A stretch of 42,735 nucleotides of DNA from positions 1-42,735 of the forward strand of contig WQWB01000008.1 of NCBI GenBank assembly GCA_009785555.1. Direction: 5' to 3'. This DNA is from Defluviitaleaceae bacterium. GTDB taxonomy: Bacteria; Bacillota; Clostridia; Lachnospirales; WRAX01. A program made the translations under genes and the position numbers. A model generated the notes under the pieces. The model searched no databases. It saw nothing but the letters and a program-made list of their open reading frames with translations, and was not told the DNA's origin. Below are positions 1-8,286 of this stretch, piece by piece; within the stretch, counting starts at the first letter, position 1; each line of letters begins with the position of its first letter.

Positions 1-3000
1 AACTCAAGTATCTCTTCCGGCGAAAGCTTTCCGATAAAGCTTGCCCCGTTGTCCTCAATAACCTTGTCAACCATATCTTTTTTAAGCCCTTGAAGAGCCA
101 TGATCTTTTCCTCTATACTATCTTTCGCTACAATGTTAAACACCTGCACCATGCGTGTTTGGCCGAAGCGGTGCGCACGGTCGGCGGCTTGTGCCATTAC
201 AGCCGGGTTCCACCATGGGTCGTAGTGCATCACTACGTCCGCGCCGGTAAGGTTGAGTCCGGAGCCGCCGGCTTTGAGTGATATAAGGAAAACGCCGTAC
301 TCGCCTGCATTGAACCGTTCAACCATGTCCATCCGCTCCCGCGATGGCGTCGCGCCGTCTAAGTAAAAGTATGGAATGCTAAGTTCATCTAACTGTGCGC
401 AAAGTATGGCAAGCATCTTTGTAAATTGTGAGAAAATAAGGGTTCTGTGCCCTCCGGCCAGTGATTGCAAAAGCGTTTCGATTGTTAGGTCCAACTTGCC
501 GCTGCCGCCTGCGTAGTTGTCGATAAAAGTGGACGGGTGGCAGCAAATCTGCCGCAAGCGCGTGAGCATGGATAGAATTTCAATGCGTTTTTCCTTACCC
601 ATTGCCGCTATTTCTTCCAATTCGCCTTTCGTTTTAAGTAAATATGCCTCATATAAAAGTTTCTGTTCATCCGTCATGTCGGCGTAAAGGGTTGTTTCGA
701 CTTTTTCCGGAAGTTCGGTCAGTACTTCGGTTTTTAAGCGTCGCAAGATAAATGGCTGGATCTGGCGGCGCAGGGCGGCGGACGCCTTGGCGCAGTTGTT
801 TTTAAGTATCGGCGACTCATAGGTTTTGGTAAATTTGCTTGCTGAAAATAAATAGCCGGGCATACAGAAATCGAAAATGGACCATAACTCACTAAGCGAG
901 TTTTCTATCGGTGTTCCGGTTAGAGCCAGGCGCACGGCGGCGTTGAGGCGTTTAACGGACTTGGCGTTCTGTGTGCCGGGGTTTTTGATGTTTTGCGCTT
1001 CGTCGGCAATGACATAGCGGAATGGTGCGTCGCCGTAGGCATCTATGTCGCGTTTAAGCATATCGTAGGTGGTGATAAAGACGTCGATGCCGTTTTCCTG
1101 CGAGCGGTATAAATCCTCACGCCTTTTTGCTGCCATTCCGGAGATGATGGCGGTGTTGAGATCCGGTGCGAAGCGAGATATCTCTTTTTCCCAATTATAT
1201 ATAAGCGAAGTCGGCGCAACGACGATGGACGGTAAGCGGTCTTTCTCTGAATAGTTTTCTTTATATAGAAGAAGCAAAGCTATTACCTGTAAGGTTTTGC
1301 CAAGCCCCATATCGTCAGCTAAAATGCCGCCGAAGCCGTATTTGCTGAGGGTAGACAGCCAGCGCACGCCCTCTTTCTGATACGGGCGCAGTATATTTGC
1401 AAGTGACGCCGGTAGGGTAAAATCTTTTTTTGTGCCTTTTGCGGTTATATCAATAAAGTCTTCTACAATACGCCTAACACCCTCGTCAAAGTTAAGTTCA
1501 TTGCCATGTGACTTTACCAAATCCGCCGCATATAATGCGCGGTAATTCTGCACGGTTATCGTATCTTTTTTTATGTCCTTCTTAGAAACATCAAGCCCCG
1601 TAAACAGCTCATCTATTTCGTCAAAAACATATTCGCTGCCGTCAAAGCCGATATACCTGCCATTTGGTAATTTATGGTATGATTTTTTAAGGCGATAGCT
1701 ATCTAACGCTTGCAATAGTTCAGCTGGGGTATAATCGCCGGACACCTCTATTTCCAGCAAGCTACCGTTTATACGTAAGCCAAAGGATGGTGCGGCCGCT
1801 GGGCGGCGGGACACGGCGGAAAAGGCGTCTGTAGCGAAGATTTCTGTTATTTCACGTAGCTTTGCCAAGCCGTTTTCACCGTAATAGAAGTTAAAGATAT
1901 TATCGGAGTTACCCATTGTCAGTACATGTTTATCATTATCCCTTATAAATCCCATTATTTCAAGGGTTTTAAGAAATTCATATTCGCTTATTACATCACG
2001 CGTGGTGCCGCTCGCTTCGTTAAATTTACTTAACGGTCTAATCTCTGAATTACCGTATATAAACGTCGGTTCGCACACGATGTCATCGCCGTCCGCATCT
2101 AAGTATATGCGGCATGACGGTGCGGATGGCAGTAGTGTTTTAGCGGTGGTTTCGTCGCCCTCCAAAGAGCTTAGAAGCCCAAGTTTATTAAGTTGCGGCA
2201 ATACATACGTGTACAGGCGCTGCATTTCTGAGGCGGGGATAACCAATTCTCCCCTGCCGGTGTCTGTAAAGGCACGTCCAAGTTGCTGCAAGGTTTTTAT
2301 ATATTCGCGGTCAACGCGGTACAGGGTGGCATCTTCAAATGAGTCATCTTCCTTTAGAAGGTATCCAAAAACTTCACCGCTAAAAGGTATGATACCGTCA
2401 GCGCCGTCTATGGCAAGTACGGCACCTCCGGCTTTGCGTGGGAATATGGATATGTTTATGTCCGGTAACTTTTCTTCAAGCGTAACATTGCTATATGCAA
2501 AAACCGTTGTATCAGCCGCGACGGTTTGCCCCCTATACAAATCAAAAAAGGAATCAAGGCCGGATGGGGAGAGGGCGGCCGCACGACCTACCGTCTGCAT
2601 GTTATGGTAGCTGGAACCGTAGCGCGGGGTTGGCGGCAGCATTGTGCCATTTTTTAGTATGCGTAACAGTTCTTTGGAAGAATTGTCCAAAAAAGCGGGA
2701 TTGTGGGTTAAGGAAAAATTTTTGCCGTAGCTCACATTTTCTTCTTTTGAAAAGGCATCCAGTAATTTGCTGATATCTTTTACAATGTATTTTCGCCCGG
2801 ATGTGTGGCCAATGCTTATTTCTATGCTAATGGCTCTGCTTTGCCCAAGGGTTATAGTTGGGGTGAGGATGGTAGGATTGTCTGGCAGGATATTGCCAAA
2901 AAGGCGCTCATCTACGGATGTGTAAGCGTTTTTTTCAAACTCATCTAATAGTGATTTTGTTATGCGGCTTGCGCGGGATGCAGTGGCGGCATTTCTGTTA

Positions 3001-3296
3001 TTGTCAAAGATTTCCAAAAGAAGGGCGATAACGTGGCAGCAACCGCCGCGCCATACGCCGAAACCAGCGCAGGAGCAGTAAAAGCGGCGCAGAAGGCCGC
3101 TTTTATCGAACAGTATATTTGCGGATGAAGTAGTTTCGTCTTCATCCACATCGGCGATGACCAAGATGCCGTCATTCTGTGAAACTTGTGTAAGCTCCTG
3201 CACATTGCCGCATTGCTGTAAAGCTAAGCCTTGTGTATAAACCGCGTTGTTTGAGGCCAAACGCTCAATTTGGTTCTTATCTACGTAAAATTTCAT
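1..3296 (-). CDS. SNF2-family helicase with SWIM zinc finger (3' end outside window)
   Basis: Read by translating the minus strand from the ATG at 3296; the frame stays open to base 1 (1098 codons seen), so the ORF track misses it because its stop lies outside the window. Near the N-terminus there is a SWIM-type zinc motif, CSC at residues 74-76 and CCH at 86-88. The SNF2 ATPase follows, with Walker A DDMGLGKT around residues 661-668 and a DEAQ Walker B box at 765-768. The C-terminal helicase lobe has an AGGSGLNLTGAD stretch and the DRAHRFGQ motif VI. The last visible residues, LSPEEILEL, resemble the usual end of this family, so only a few codons are probably missing. Such proteins are DNA translocases or remodellers of unknown cellular role in Firmicutes. 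It lies downstream of the RibU-like gene beyond a hairpin, and its own ribosome site is weak. Confidence 0.93.
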   Translation of the reverse strand, partial: MKFYVDKNQIERLASNNAVYTQGLALQQCGNVQELTQVSQNDGILVIADVDEDETTSSANILFDKSGLLRRFYCSCAGFGVWRGGCCHVIALLLEIFDNNRNAATASRASRITKSLLDEFEKNAYTSVDERLFGNILPDNPTILTPTITLGQSRAISIEISIGHTSGRKYIVKDISKLLDAFSKEENVSYGKNFSLTHNPAFLDNSSKELLRILKNGTMLPPTPRYGSSYHNMQTVGRAAALSPSGLDSFFDLYRGQTVAADTTVFAYSNVTLEEKLPDINISIFPRKAGGAVLAIDGADGIIPFSGEVFGYLLKEDDSFEDATLYRVDREYIKTLQQLGRAFTDTGRGELVIPASEMQRLYTYVLPQLNKLGLLSSLEGDETTAKTLLPSAPSCRIYLDADGDDIVCEPTFIYGNSEIRPLSKFNEASGTTRDVISEYEFLKTLEIMGFIRDNDKHVLTMGNSDNIFNFYYGENGLAKLREITEIFATDAFSAVSRRPAAAPSFGLRINGSLLEIEVSGDYTPAELLQALDSYRLKKSYHKLPNGRYIGFDGSEYVFDEIDELFTGLDVSKKDIKKDTITVQNYRALYAADLVKSHGNELNFDEGVRRIVEDFIDITAKGTKKDFTLPASLANILRPYQKEGVRWLSTLSKYGFGGILADDMGLGKTLQVIALLLLYKENYSEKDRLPSIVVAPTSLIYNWEKEISRFAPDLNTAIISGMAAKRREDLYRSQENGIDVFITTYDMLKRDIDAYGDAPFRYVIADEAQNIKNPGTQNAKSVKRLNAAVRLALTGTPIENSLSELWSIFDFCMPGYLFSASKFTKTYESPILKNNCAKASAALRRQIQPFILRRLKTEVLTELPEKVETTLYADMTDEQKLLYEAYLLKTKGELEEIAAMGKEKRIEILSMLTRLRQICCHPSTFIDNYAGGSGKLDLTIETLLQSLAGGHRTLIFSQFTKMLAILCAQLDELSIPYFYLDGATPSRERMDMVERFNAGEYGVFLISLKAGGSGLNLTGADVVMHYDPWWNPAVMAQAADRAHRFGQTRMVQVFNIVAKDSIEEKIMALQGLKKDMVDKVIEDNGASFIGKLSPEEILE

Positions 3297-3340
3297 TATC
3301 TAATTTCCCCATACCTAGGTAATTGCCGGTTAATTCATAA

Positions 3341-3377
3341 AGAATAGGCGTGCGGCTTAAACGAACATGCCTATTCT
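3341..3377 (-). terminator. Hairpin after the dehydrogenase operon
   Basis: A 12-bp stem (AGAATAGGCGTG against CATGCCTATTCT, with one G-T pair) lies just after the stop of the RibU-like gene and before the SNF2 helicase. There is only a short T stretch after it on the minus strand, so it may attenuate rather than fully stop transcription. Confidence 0.5.
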
Positions 3378-3381
3378 GACT

Positions 3382-4305
3382 TTAATCGGCATTTACCCAG
3401 AAAATTAATATAAATAAAATACATGTTGCCAACACGAATAGTGCCCCCAAGATACTTGCGAGGCTGATTTTGCCTTTTCGTGGCGATGGCGGGATAAGGC
3501 CGGTGCGGCGCAGAGAGTTTATGAGGGGCTTGTATAGAAGCATAGCCGCTGCGGCGTTGAGGCCGCCTTTTATCAGGTTAAATGGCATGAAAACCGGCAA
3601 AAGCATATCGCGTACAACAAAGCGCGGTACACCCATATATACTGGCACGACAATGTAGTTCCAAAGCGTCATGGAGATCGTCATAAATACGACGCCGCCA
3701 ACCAATCCAGTGATTGCGCCAATTATCGTTTTTTTCTTATGGTAGATGAAGGATGCGACGCAGACGAAGGATGCGGTGGAGACAAGGTTCATCAACATGC
3801 CGTAGGGCCCATCCGGAGAGACGGTTACCATCTCGATGAAGCTGACAACGACGGCCATAGTGAACGCTGTAAGCGGCCCGAAGAGGAATCCGCCGAAAAC
3901 GACGAAGATATCTTTAGGGTCGTACGCCAAGAATGGTGCGGTAGGTACGAATCGTATGTTGATGACAAGCGCCGACGCGACGGCGGCGGCGGTGAGGAGA
4001 GCGGCCAAGGTTAGGTGGCGGGTTGCGTCTCTTGAAGAGTGGTGGAAGGTGTTTGGTTTTGCTTTTTTGGCACGATATATTTGCGCGATAATGGCGAAAA
4101 ACGACACCATCATAATAGATAGAATTAAAATCTCGCGTCCAGTAAAAGGTGGAATAAAGGCCGAAGCGGCGATTTCATTAGGGTAGTTTTTCGCAATTAA
4201 AGTACGATCGTTATTAATATCTATAATTATCATTGTTACAGTCAATAAAAGTGAAATAATACTCACGATTAAAATCGACCAAAAAACGACTTTATTGTTT
4301 TTCAT
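3382..4305 (-). CDS. ECF transporter S component, RibU-like, with extra N-terminal segment
   Basis: A 307-residue polytopic membrane protein. From about residue 97 it resembles RibU-type substrate-binding (S) components of energy-coupling-factor vitamin transporters: an early helix, a LAYDPKDI stretch, a FGGFLFGPLTAF segment, then further helices ending near residue 270. RibU proteins bind riboflavin and work with a shared EcfA/A'/T module, which is not encoded here. The first 95 residues hold two more predicted membrane segments (about 8-28 and 58-76) that ordinary S components of about 190 residues lack. It starts 23 nt after the SDR stop, with a weak AAGAG ribosome site, so it is probably the last gene of the dehydrogenase operon. 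I see no FMN riboswitch upstream. Family is fairly sure; the vitamin is inferred. Confidence 0.75.
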   Translation of the reverse strand: MKNNKVVFWSILIVSIISLLLTVTMIIIDINNDRTLIAKNYPNEIAASAFIPPFTGREILILSIMMVSFFAIIAQIYRAKKAKPNTFHHSSRDATRHLTLAALLTAAAVASALVINIRFVPTAPFLAYDPKDIFVVFGGFLFGPLTAFTMAVVVSFIEMVTVSPDGPYGMLMNLVSTASFVCVASFIYHKKKTIIGAITGLVGGVVFMTISMTLWNYIVVPVYMGVPRFVVRDMLLPVFMPFNLIKGGLNAAAAMLLYKPLINSLRRTGLIPPSPRKGKISLASILGALFVLATCILFILIFWVNAD

Positions 4306-4328
4306 AATTAACTCTTAACGCTCCATTC

Positions 4329-5222
4329 TCAACTTAACATAACTTGCCCGCCGGTAACGGGTATGGCCTGGCCCGTCTCATATTCCTGCTCTACGACGTA
4401 AAGGATTGCTTTGGCAACGTCTTTAACAGTGCAGCCGCGCTTCATGGGTACTTGGTTTTCGTAATGGCGGCGGACGTCGGATATGGTTTGCGCGCCGGGT
4501 ACCTTGCCTTGATCCAAATATTGGCGGAAAAGGCCGCGGATTGGATCCGTCCACAACGGCCCGTCCAATAGGTTTCCTGGGCAGATTGCGTTTACTTTGA
4601 TATTATATCCAACCAACTCCTTCGCAAAGGACTGCGTAAGGCCGATGCCGCCGAACTTTGACCCGGCGTAAGCGAAGTTGCGGTTGCTGCCCTCAAGGCC
4701 TGATTTGGAGTTTATCTCGATTATATCCATTATATGGTTCGGTGCGTATTCGTGCTGGATCTTCATAACTTCGGCAGCGTATTTGGCGCAGAGGAAATAA
4801 CCCGTGTAGTTTACTGATGTGACGAATTCGAAAGCCTCTTTCGTCATATCCTCCAAGCTACCTGCCACAAGCACGCCGGCGTTTGCTACCAATATATCCA
4901 GGCCGCCGAAATGCTCGACGGTTTTGTATACCATGTTCTTGACGGACTCTTCGTTGGTTACGTCCGCTTGGATGCCGATGCACCTGCGCGACAAGCGGTC
5001 GCGCGCTACGATTTCATCTGCAGCCGCAACTGCGCCTGCTTCGTTAAGGTCGGATATTATGGTGTACGCACCCTCGGCAGCAAGCTCTTCCGCGATACCG
5101 CGGCCAAAACCCTGTGCGCCGCCGGTGACGATGGCGATTTTGCCGCCGAGACGGCCGAGGGTGGGCGACTGCGGGTCACCCCTACGAAGCCGTGCTTCTA
5201 TTTTATCTCTTAAGTCTAGCAA
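4329..5222 (-). CDS. Short-chain dehydrogenase/reductase, sorbitol-6-phosphate dehydrogenase-like
   Basis: A 297-residue classical SDR oxidoreductase using NAD(P). The dinucleotide-binding motif TGGAQGFG is near residues 34-41, the NAG motif follows, and the catalytic Ser-Tyr-Lys set sits in the INSKSGLEGS and YAGSK segments. The C-terminal half (KVNAICPGNLLDGPLW, QVPMKRGCTVKDVAKAI, TGQAIPVTGGQ) resembles proteins annotated as sorbitol-6-phosphate 2-dehydrogenase in Clostridia, as I recall them. About 25 residues precede the Rossmann fold. Its start codon overlaps the last 7 nt of the E1 gene, implying translational coupling and a shared role with the dehydrogenase complex. The true substrate is unknown; it may supply or remove a sugar- or acyloin-derived 2-oxo compound. 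Confidence 0.85.
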   Translation of the reverse strand: MLDLRDKIEARLRRGDPQSPTLGRLGGKIAIVTGGAQGFGRGIAEELAAEGAYTIISDLNEAGAVAAADEIVARDRLSRRCIGIQADVTNEESVKNMVYKTVEHFGGLDILVANAGVLVAGSLEDMTKEAFEFVTSVNYTGYFLCAKYAAEVMKIQHEYAPNHIMDIIEINSKSGLEGSNRNFAYAGSKFGGIGLTQSFAKELVGYNIKVNAICPGNLLDGPLWTDPIRGLFRQYLDQGKVPGAQTISDVRRHYENQVPMKRGCTVKDVAKAILYVVEQEYETGQAIPVTGGQVMLS

Positions 5223-7690
5223 CCTGTTCGCCCCTTTCTGATTTGCTCAACGAACGTGAAGTTTTCCGTAACAATGTGGCCGGGCAGGGGCAGTATATTT
5301 TCGTGTATCGCATCTAAAATCCATGATGCCTGCGGGAAGAAAAACTCGTCAAATTCGAATGGAGGCGTTATCCAGTTTTTAGCGCCCACCACAACGGGTG
5401 GCGCGTCTAAATAATCGAAGCATAGTTCCGTTATATTTCGTGCTATTTCGTTAAGGAAGCTACCGCGTGCGCATGCATCGGACGCAAGCACGACGCGACC
5501 AGTTTTTTTAACGGATTCTATTATCTTTGTATAGTCGAGCGGCGTGAGGGAACAAAGGTTTATGATATCCGCGCTCATGCCATATTTTTCCTGTAAAATA
5601 TCCGCGGCTTCAACGGCTTTGTAAAGCGTCGCGCCTATCGTCAATATGGTAAATTCCGAGCCAACCCTTACTTGGTTGACATCGCCGATCTTAATTTCGT
5701 AGGCGTCGGTTGGTACGCCTTCTTTGTGGAACATTTCGCCCATGTCGTATATACGCTGTGATTCAAAGAAGACGACCGGGTCTGTGCCGTTTAAGGCGGC
5801 CTGCATAAGACCCTTAGCCTCGTAAGGAGTGGCTGGGAAGACGACTTTTAGACCGGGGATGTGTGCGCAAAGCGCTGTCCAATCCTGGCTGTGCTGTGCG
5901 CCATACTTTGCGCCTACAGACACTCGGAGGATTACGGGCATTTTAAGTATACCCGCGCTCATCGCCTGCCATTTGCTGAGTTGGTTAAACACCTCGTCTC
6001 CGGCGCGGCCGATAAAGTCGCAGTACATAAGTTCAACAACGACGCGTCCGCCGCATAAACCGTAGCCAACGGCCGAGCCGACGATCGCCGCCTCGGATAT
6101 GGGCGAGTTAAACAAGCGTGAGTGGGGTAGGGTATCTGCCAACCCCCTGTAAACCGCAAACGCGCCGCCCCAGTCGCGCACGTCTTCACCGTACGTGATA
6201 AGCGTTGAATCCTCATAAAACTTATCCATCATCGGCTCAAAGATAGCGTCGCGGATGTTGAACTGCTTGAGTTTTGATACTGCCTTGCCATCCTTCATGT
6301 AAAAACGTTCTTTTCCGGCGTTTTGCACTACGCGTGGGTTTTCTTCCTTGGGTATTAGCACGGCGGGTTCTTCTGTACCGAATGATTTAATATTGCCGTT
6401 GGAAAACATTATATTTTCAACGAACATTGAGTTTTTCTTAAAGTCGGGATAGGGGGATATATTTACATCTGACGCCCATTCGCAGATATTTGCCATGCGC
6501 TCGCGGGTTTCGTTCCATATCCTATCAAACTCCCCATCTTTTGCCACGCCGGCGTCGACAAGATCTTTGCGGAATGTGATGGTCGGGTCAACTTCCGCCC
6601 AAGCATCCATTTCCTCCTTGCTTCTATACGCGTTTTGGTCGCTTGTTGAATGGCCGGATAGGCGGTACGTAACGACGTCAAGCAACACTGGACCTTGTTT
6701 TTTTGCTAACACATCAAGCTTGCGGCGGTATGCGTCTATAACTGCTAGTGGGTTGTGGCCCCATACACGTTCGGCGTGCATTTGGGATGCGGATACACCG
6801 GCACCGAGGCGTGCAACCATGTCGTAGGCCATCGTTTCACCGCTGGTCTGTCCACCCATACCGTAGCCGTTGTTGAAGATATTAAAGATCAGCGGCAAAC
6901 CGCCAGGCTTATCCGTCCAAAGGTTTTCAAACTGGCCCATTGCGGCAAAGTTCATCGCTTCCCATACAGGACCGCAACCTAAAGACCCGTCGCCGATATT
7001 GCATATAACGACGCCTGGTTTATTGTTGCATTTTTTAAAAAGTGCACCGCCTGCGGCAACGGGTGCGGAGCCGCCAACGATGGCGTTGTTTGGATAAACG
7101 CCGAAAGGCAGGAAAAATGCATGCATAGAGCCACCCATACCCATATGGAAACCATTTTCACGTGCGAAGATTTCTGTAAGCGTACCATACAGGGTAAAAT
7201 AGATCGCCAACTCTTTCGTGCCTTTCGCGTGTTTAGTGATTCCTTGCTTTTCAAGCGCTTTTAGAATCCGGCCGCCAAGGTATCCTTCCATTATATTCAT
7301 CAGCGCACTGTCGTCAAGCTTTTCTATACATGACAATGATTTCGCCAAAATCTCCGAATGGGATCTATGGTTGCCGAAGATAAAATCGTCCGCCCCAAGC
7401 AAATATGCCTGGCCGACGGCGGCAGCCTCTTGCCCAAGGCTAAGGTGTGCAGGCCCCGGGTATGTCGTTTCGACATGGGCGTATTTACCTTGTGTTTTAA
7501 TTAGGTTAAGCATATGTTCGAATTCGCGCAGTATCGTAATGTCGCGGTAGATGCGGACTAGGTTATCGTCGCCGAAATCAGCGCGTACGTCGGCGACGGA
7601 TTTGCTATATGTGTTTATTGGAATGTCGGTAAATTTTATCGACCCGCTTTTGTTTATATCCTGCGGGAAAATGTTCATTGTCTTTGGCAT
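5216..7690 (-). CDS. 2-oxoacid dehydrogenase E1, fused alpha and beta subunits
   Basis: An 824-residue thiamine-diphosphate enzyme joining E1 alpha (about 40-410) and E1 beta (about 455-815) in one chain. Alpha shows YPGPAHLSLGQEAAAVG, the H-R-SHSE active-site segment, and the ThDP motif beginning GDGSLG and ending in NN. The gap between these two ends is longer than usual because of an insert around ENLWTDKPGG. Beta shows the ITYGEDVRDWGG start, the ISEAAIVG catalytic glutamate region and a C-terminal transketolase-like domain. It should decarboxylate a 2-oxo acid (pyruvate, acetoin or a branched-chain acid) and acylate the lipoyl E2 encoded upstream. A strong AAGGAGGA ribosome site precedes the ATG. 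The substrate cannot be decided from the sequence. Confidence 0.9.
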   Translation of the reverse strand: MPKTMNIFPQDINKSGSIKFTDIPINTYSKSVADVRADFGDDNLVRIYRDITILREFEHMLNLIKTQGKYAHVETTYPGPAHLSLGQEAAAVGQAYLLGADDFIFGNHRSHSEILAKSLSCIEKLDDSALMNIMEGYLGGRILKALEKQGITKHAKGTKELAIYFTLYGTLTEIFARENGFHMGMGGSMHAFFLPFGVYPNNAIVGGSAPVAAGGALFKKCNNKPGVVICNIGDGSLGCGPVWEAMNFAAMGQFENLWTDKPGGLPLIFNIFNNGYGMGGQTSGETMAYDMVARLGAGVSASQMHAERVWGHNPLAVIDAYRRKLDVLAKKQGPVLLDVVTYRLSGHSTSDQNAYRSKEEMDAWAEVDPTITFRKDLVDAGVAKDGEFDRIWNETRERMANICEWASDVNISPYPDFKKNSMFVENIMFSNGNIKSFGTEEPAVLIPKEENPRVVQNAGKERFYMKDGKAVSKLKQFNIRDAIFEPMMDKFYEDSTLITYGEDVRDWGGAFAVYRGLADTLPHSRLFNSPISEAAIVGSAVGYGLCGGRVVVELMYCDFIGRAGDEVFNQLSKWQAMSAGILKMPVILRVSVGAKYGAQHSQDWTALCAHIPGLKVVFPATPYEAKGLMQAALNGTDPVVFFESQRIYDMGEMFHKEGVPTDAYEIKIGDVNQVRVGSEFTILTIGATLYKAVEAADILQEKYGMSADIINLCSLTPLDYTKIIESVKKTGRVVLASDACARGSFLNEIARNITELCFDYLDAPPVVVGAKNWITPPFEFDEFFFPQASWILDAIHENILPLPGHIVTENFTFVEQIRKGRTGC

Positions 7691-7714
7691 TATAGTCCTC
7701 CTTATTTTTAACGA

Positions 7715-8275
7715 TCATTTAATGAAATTTCGTTTGGCTAGCCTGTGTATTTTTATGTTAAGGTCAACATCATTTTTATCCCAAAGCTGAAGCTCCCAAG
7801 GGAAATAGAAGTTCGATTTGTTTTTAAAGTAAATATGAAGCCCTCTGTAATCGTCTTTATCGCGGAAATACCAGTTTTTAAGGCCGTAGCTTTCTTGCCA
7901 ACCATCCAACAATCCTTGTACATGCATCATTTCGTCTGTTGATAGAATCATTCGCGCTCCGAATATATCGTTCATCCAGTTGTTTATAGGGTATTTATCC
8001 ATGTTGCGAGAATATCTGTCAATTTTATCCAAGATACTTTCGGATGTCTTAACGCGGTAGTAATAGGTAATATTATCCAAATCCTGCGAAATAAGATAAT
8101 CATTTATGCTTTCATGTAGATTTAATCTGTACTTAAGGATATGCTCCGTCGGTACACTTGTTTTCGAAAGGTTGACTTTCTCTACTTTTCCAGTTTCAAA
8201 ATAATCCTGCGAGTATTGTAAGTGTACATCGTTTATTATATTTATAAGCCTTTCGACTTTGGCGATATTATTCAT
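7715..8275 (-). CDS. RelA/SpoT-domain protein (putative alarmone-type synthetase)
   Basis: The ATG at 8275 is chosen over the upstream GTG because GAGGTG lies at good distance; this gives 186 residues. The core resembles the RelA/SpoT nucleotidyltransferase fold: YYRVKTSESILDK (substrate and ATP-binding loop), NDIFGARMI (with the Asp used for metal in this family), YRGLHIYF, and WELQLWD in place of the usual E-x-Q motif. There is no HD hydrolase domain and no TGS/ACT tail, so it is a small stand-alone enzyme. It lies between the Nudix fusion gene and E1 in the dehydrogenase operon. It could make (p)ppGpp-like nucleotides or, as some small synthetases do, act as a toxin. The chain ends soon after the E-x-Q region, shorter than RelQ/RelP types. 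Confidence 0.75.
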   Translation of the reverse strand: MNNIAKVERLINIINDVHLQYSQDYFETGKVEKVNLSKTSVPTEHILKYRLNLHESINDYLISQDLDNITYYYRVKTSESILDKIDRYSRNMDKYPINNWMNDIFGARMILSTDEMMHVQGLLDGWQESYGLKNWYFRDKDDYRGLHIYFKNKSNFYFPWELQLWDKNDVDLNIKIHRLAKRNFIK

Positions 8276-8286
8276 CACACACCTCA

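Noticed and set aside
2002-2610. 202-codon plus-strand ORF
   Set aside because: Antisense shadow of the SNF2 helicase frame, which has clear motifs throughout.
4306-4328. FMN riboswitch before the RibU-like gene
   Set aside because: Only 23 nt separate it from the SDR gene; no RFN element is present.
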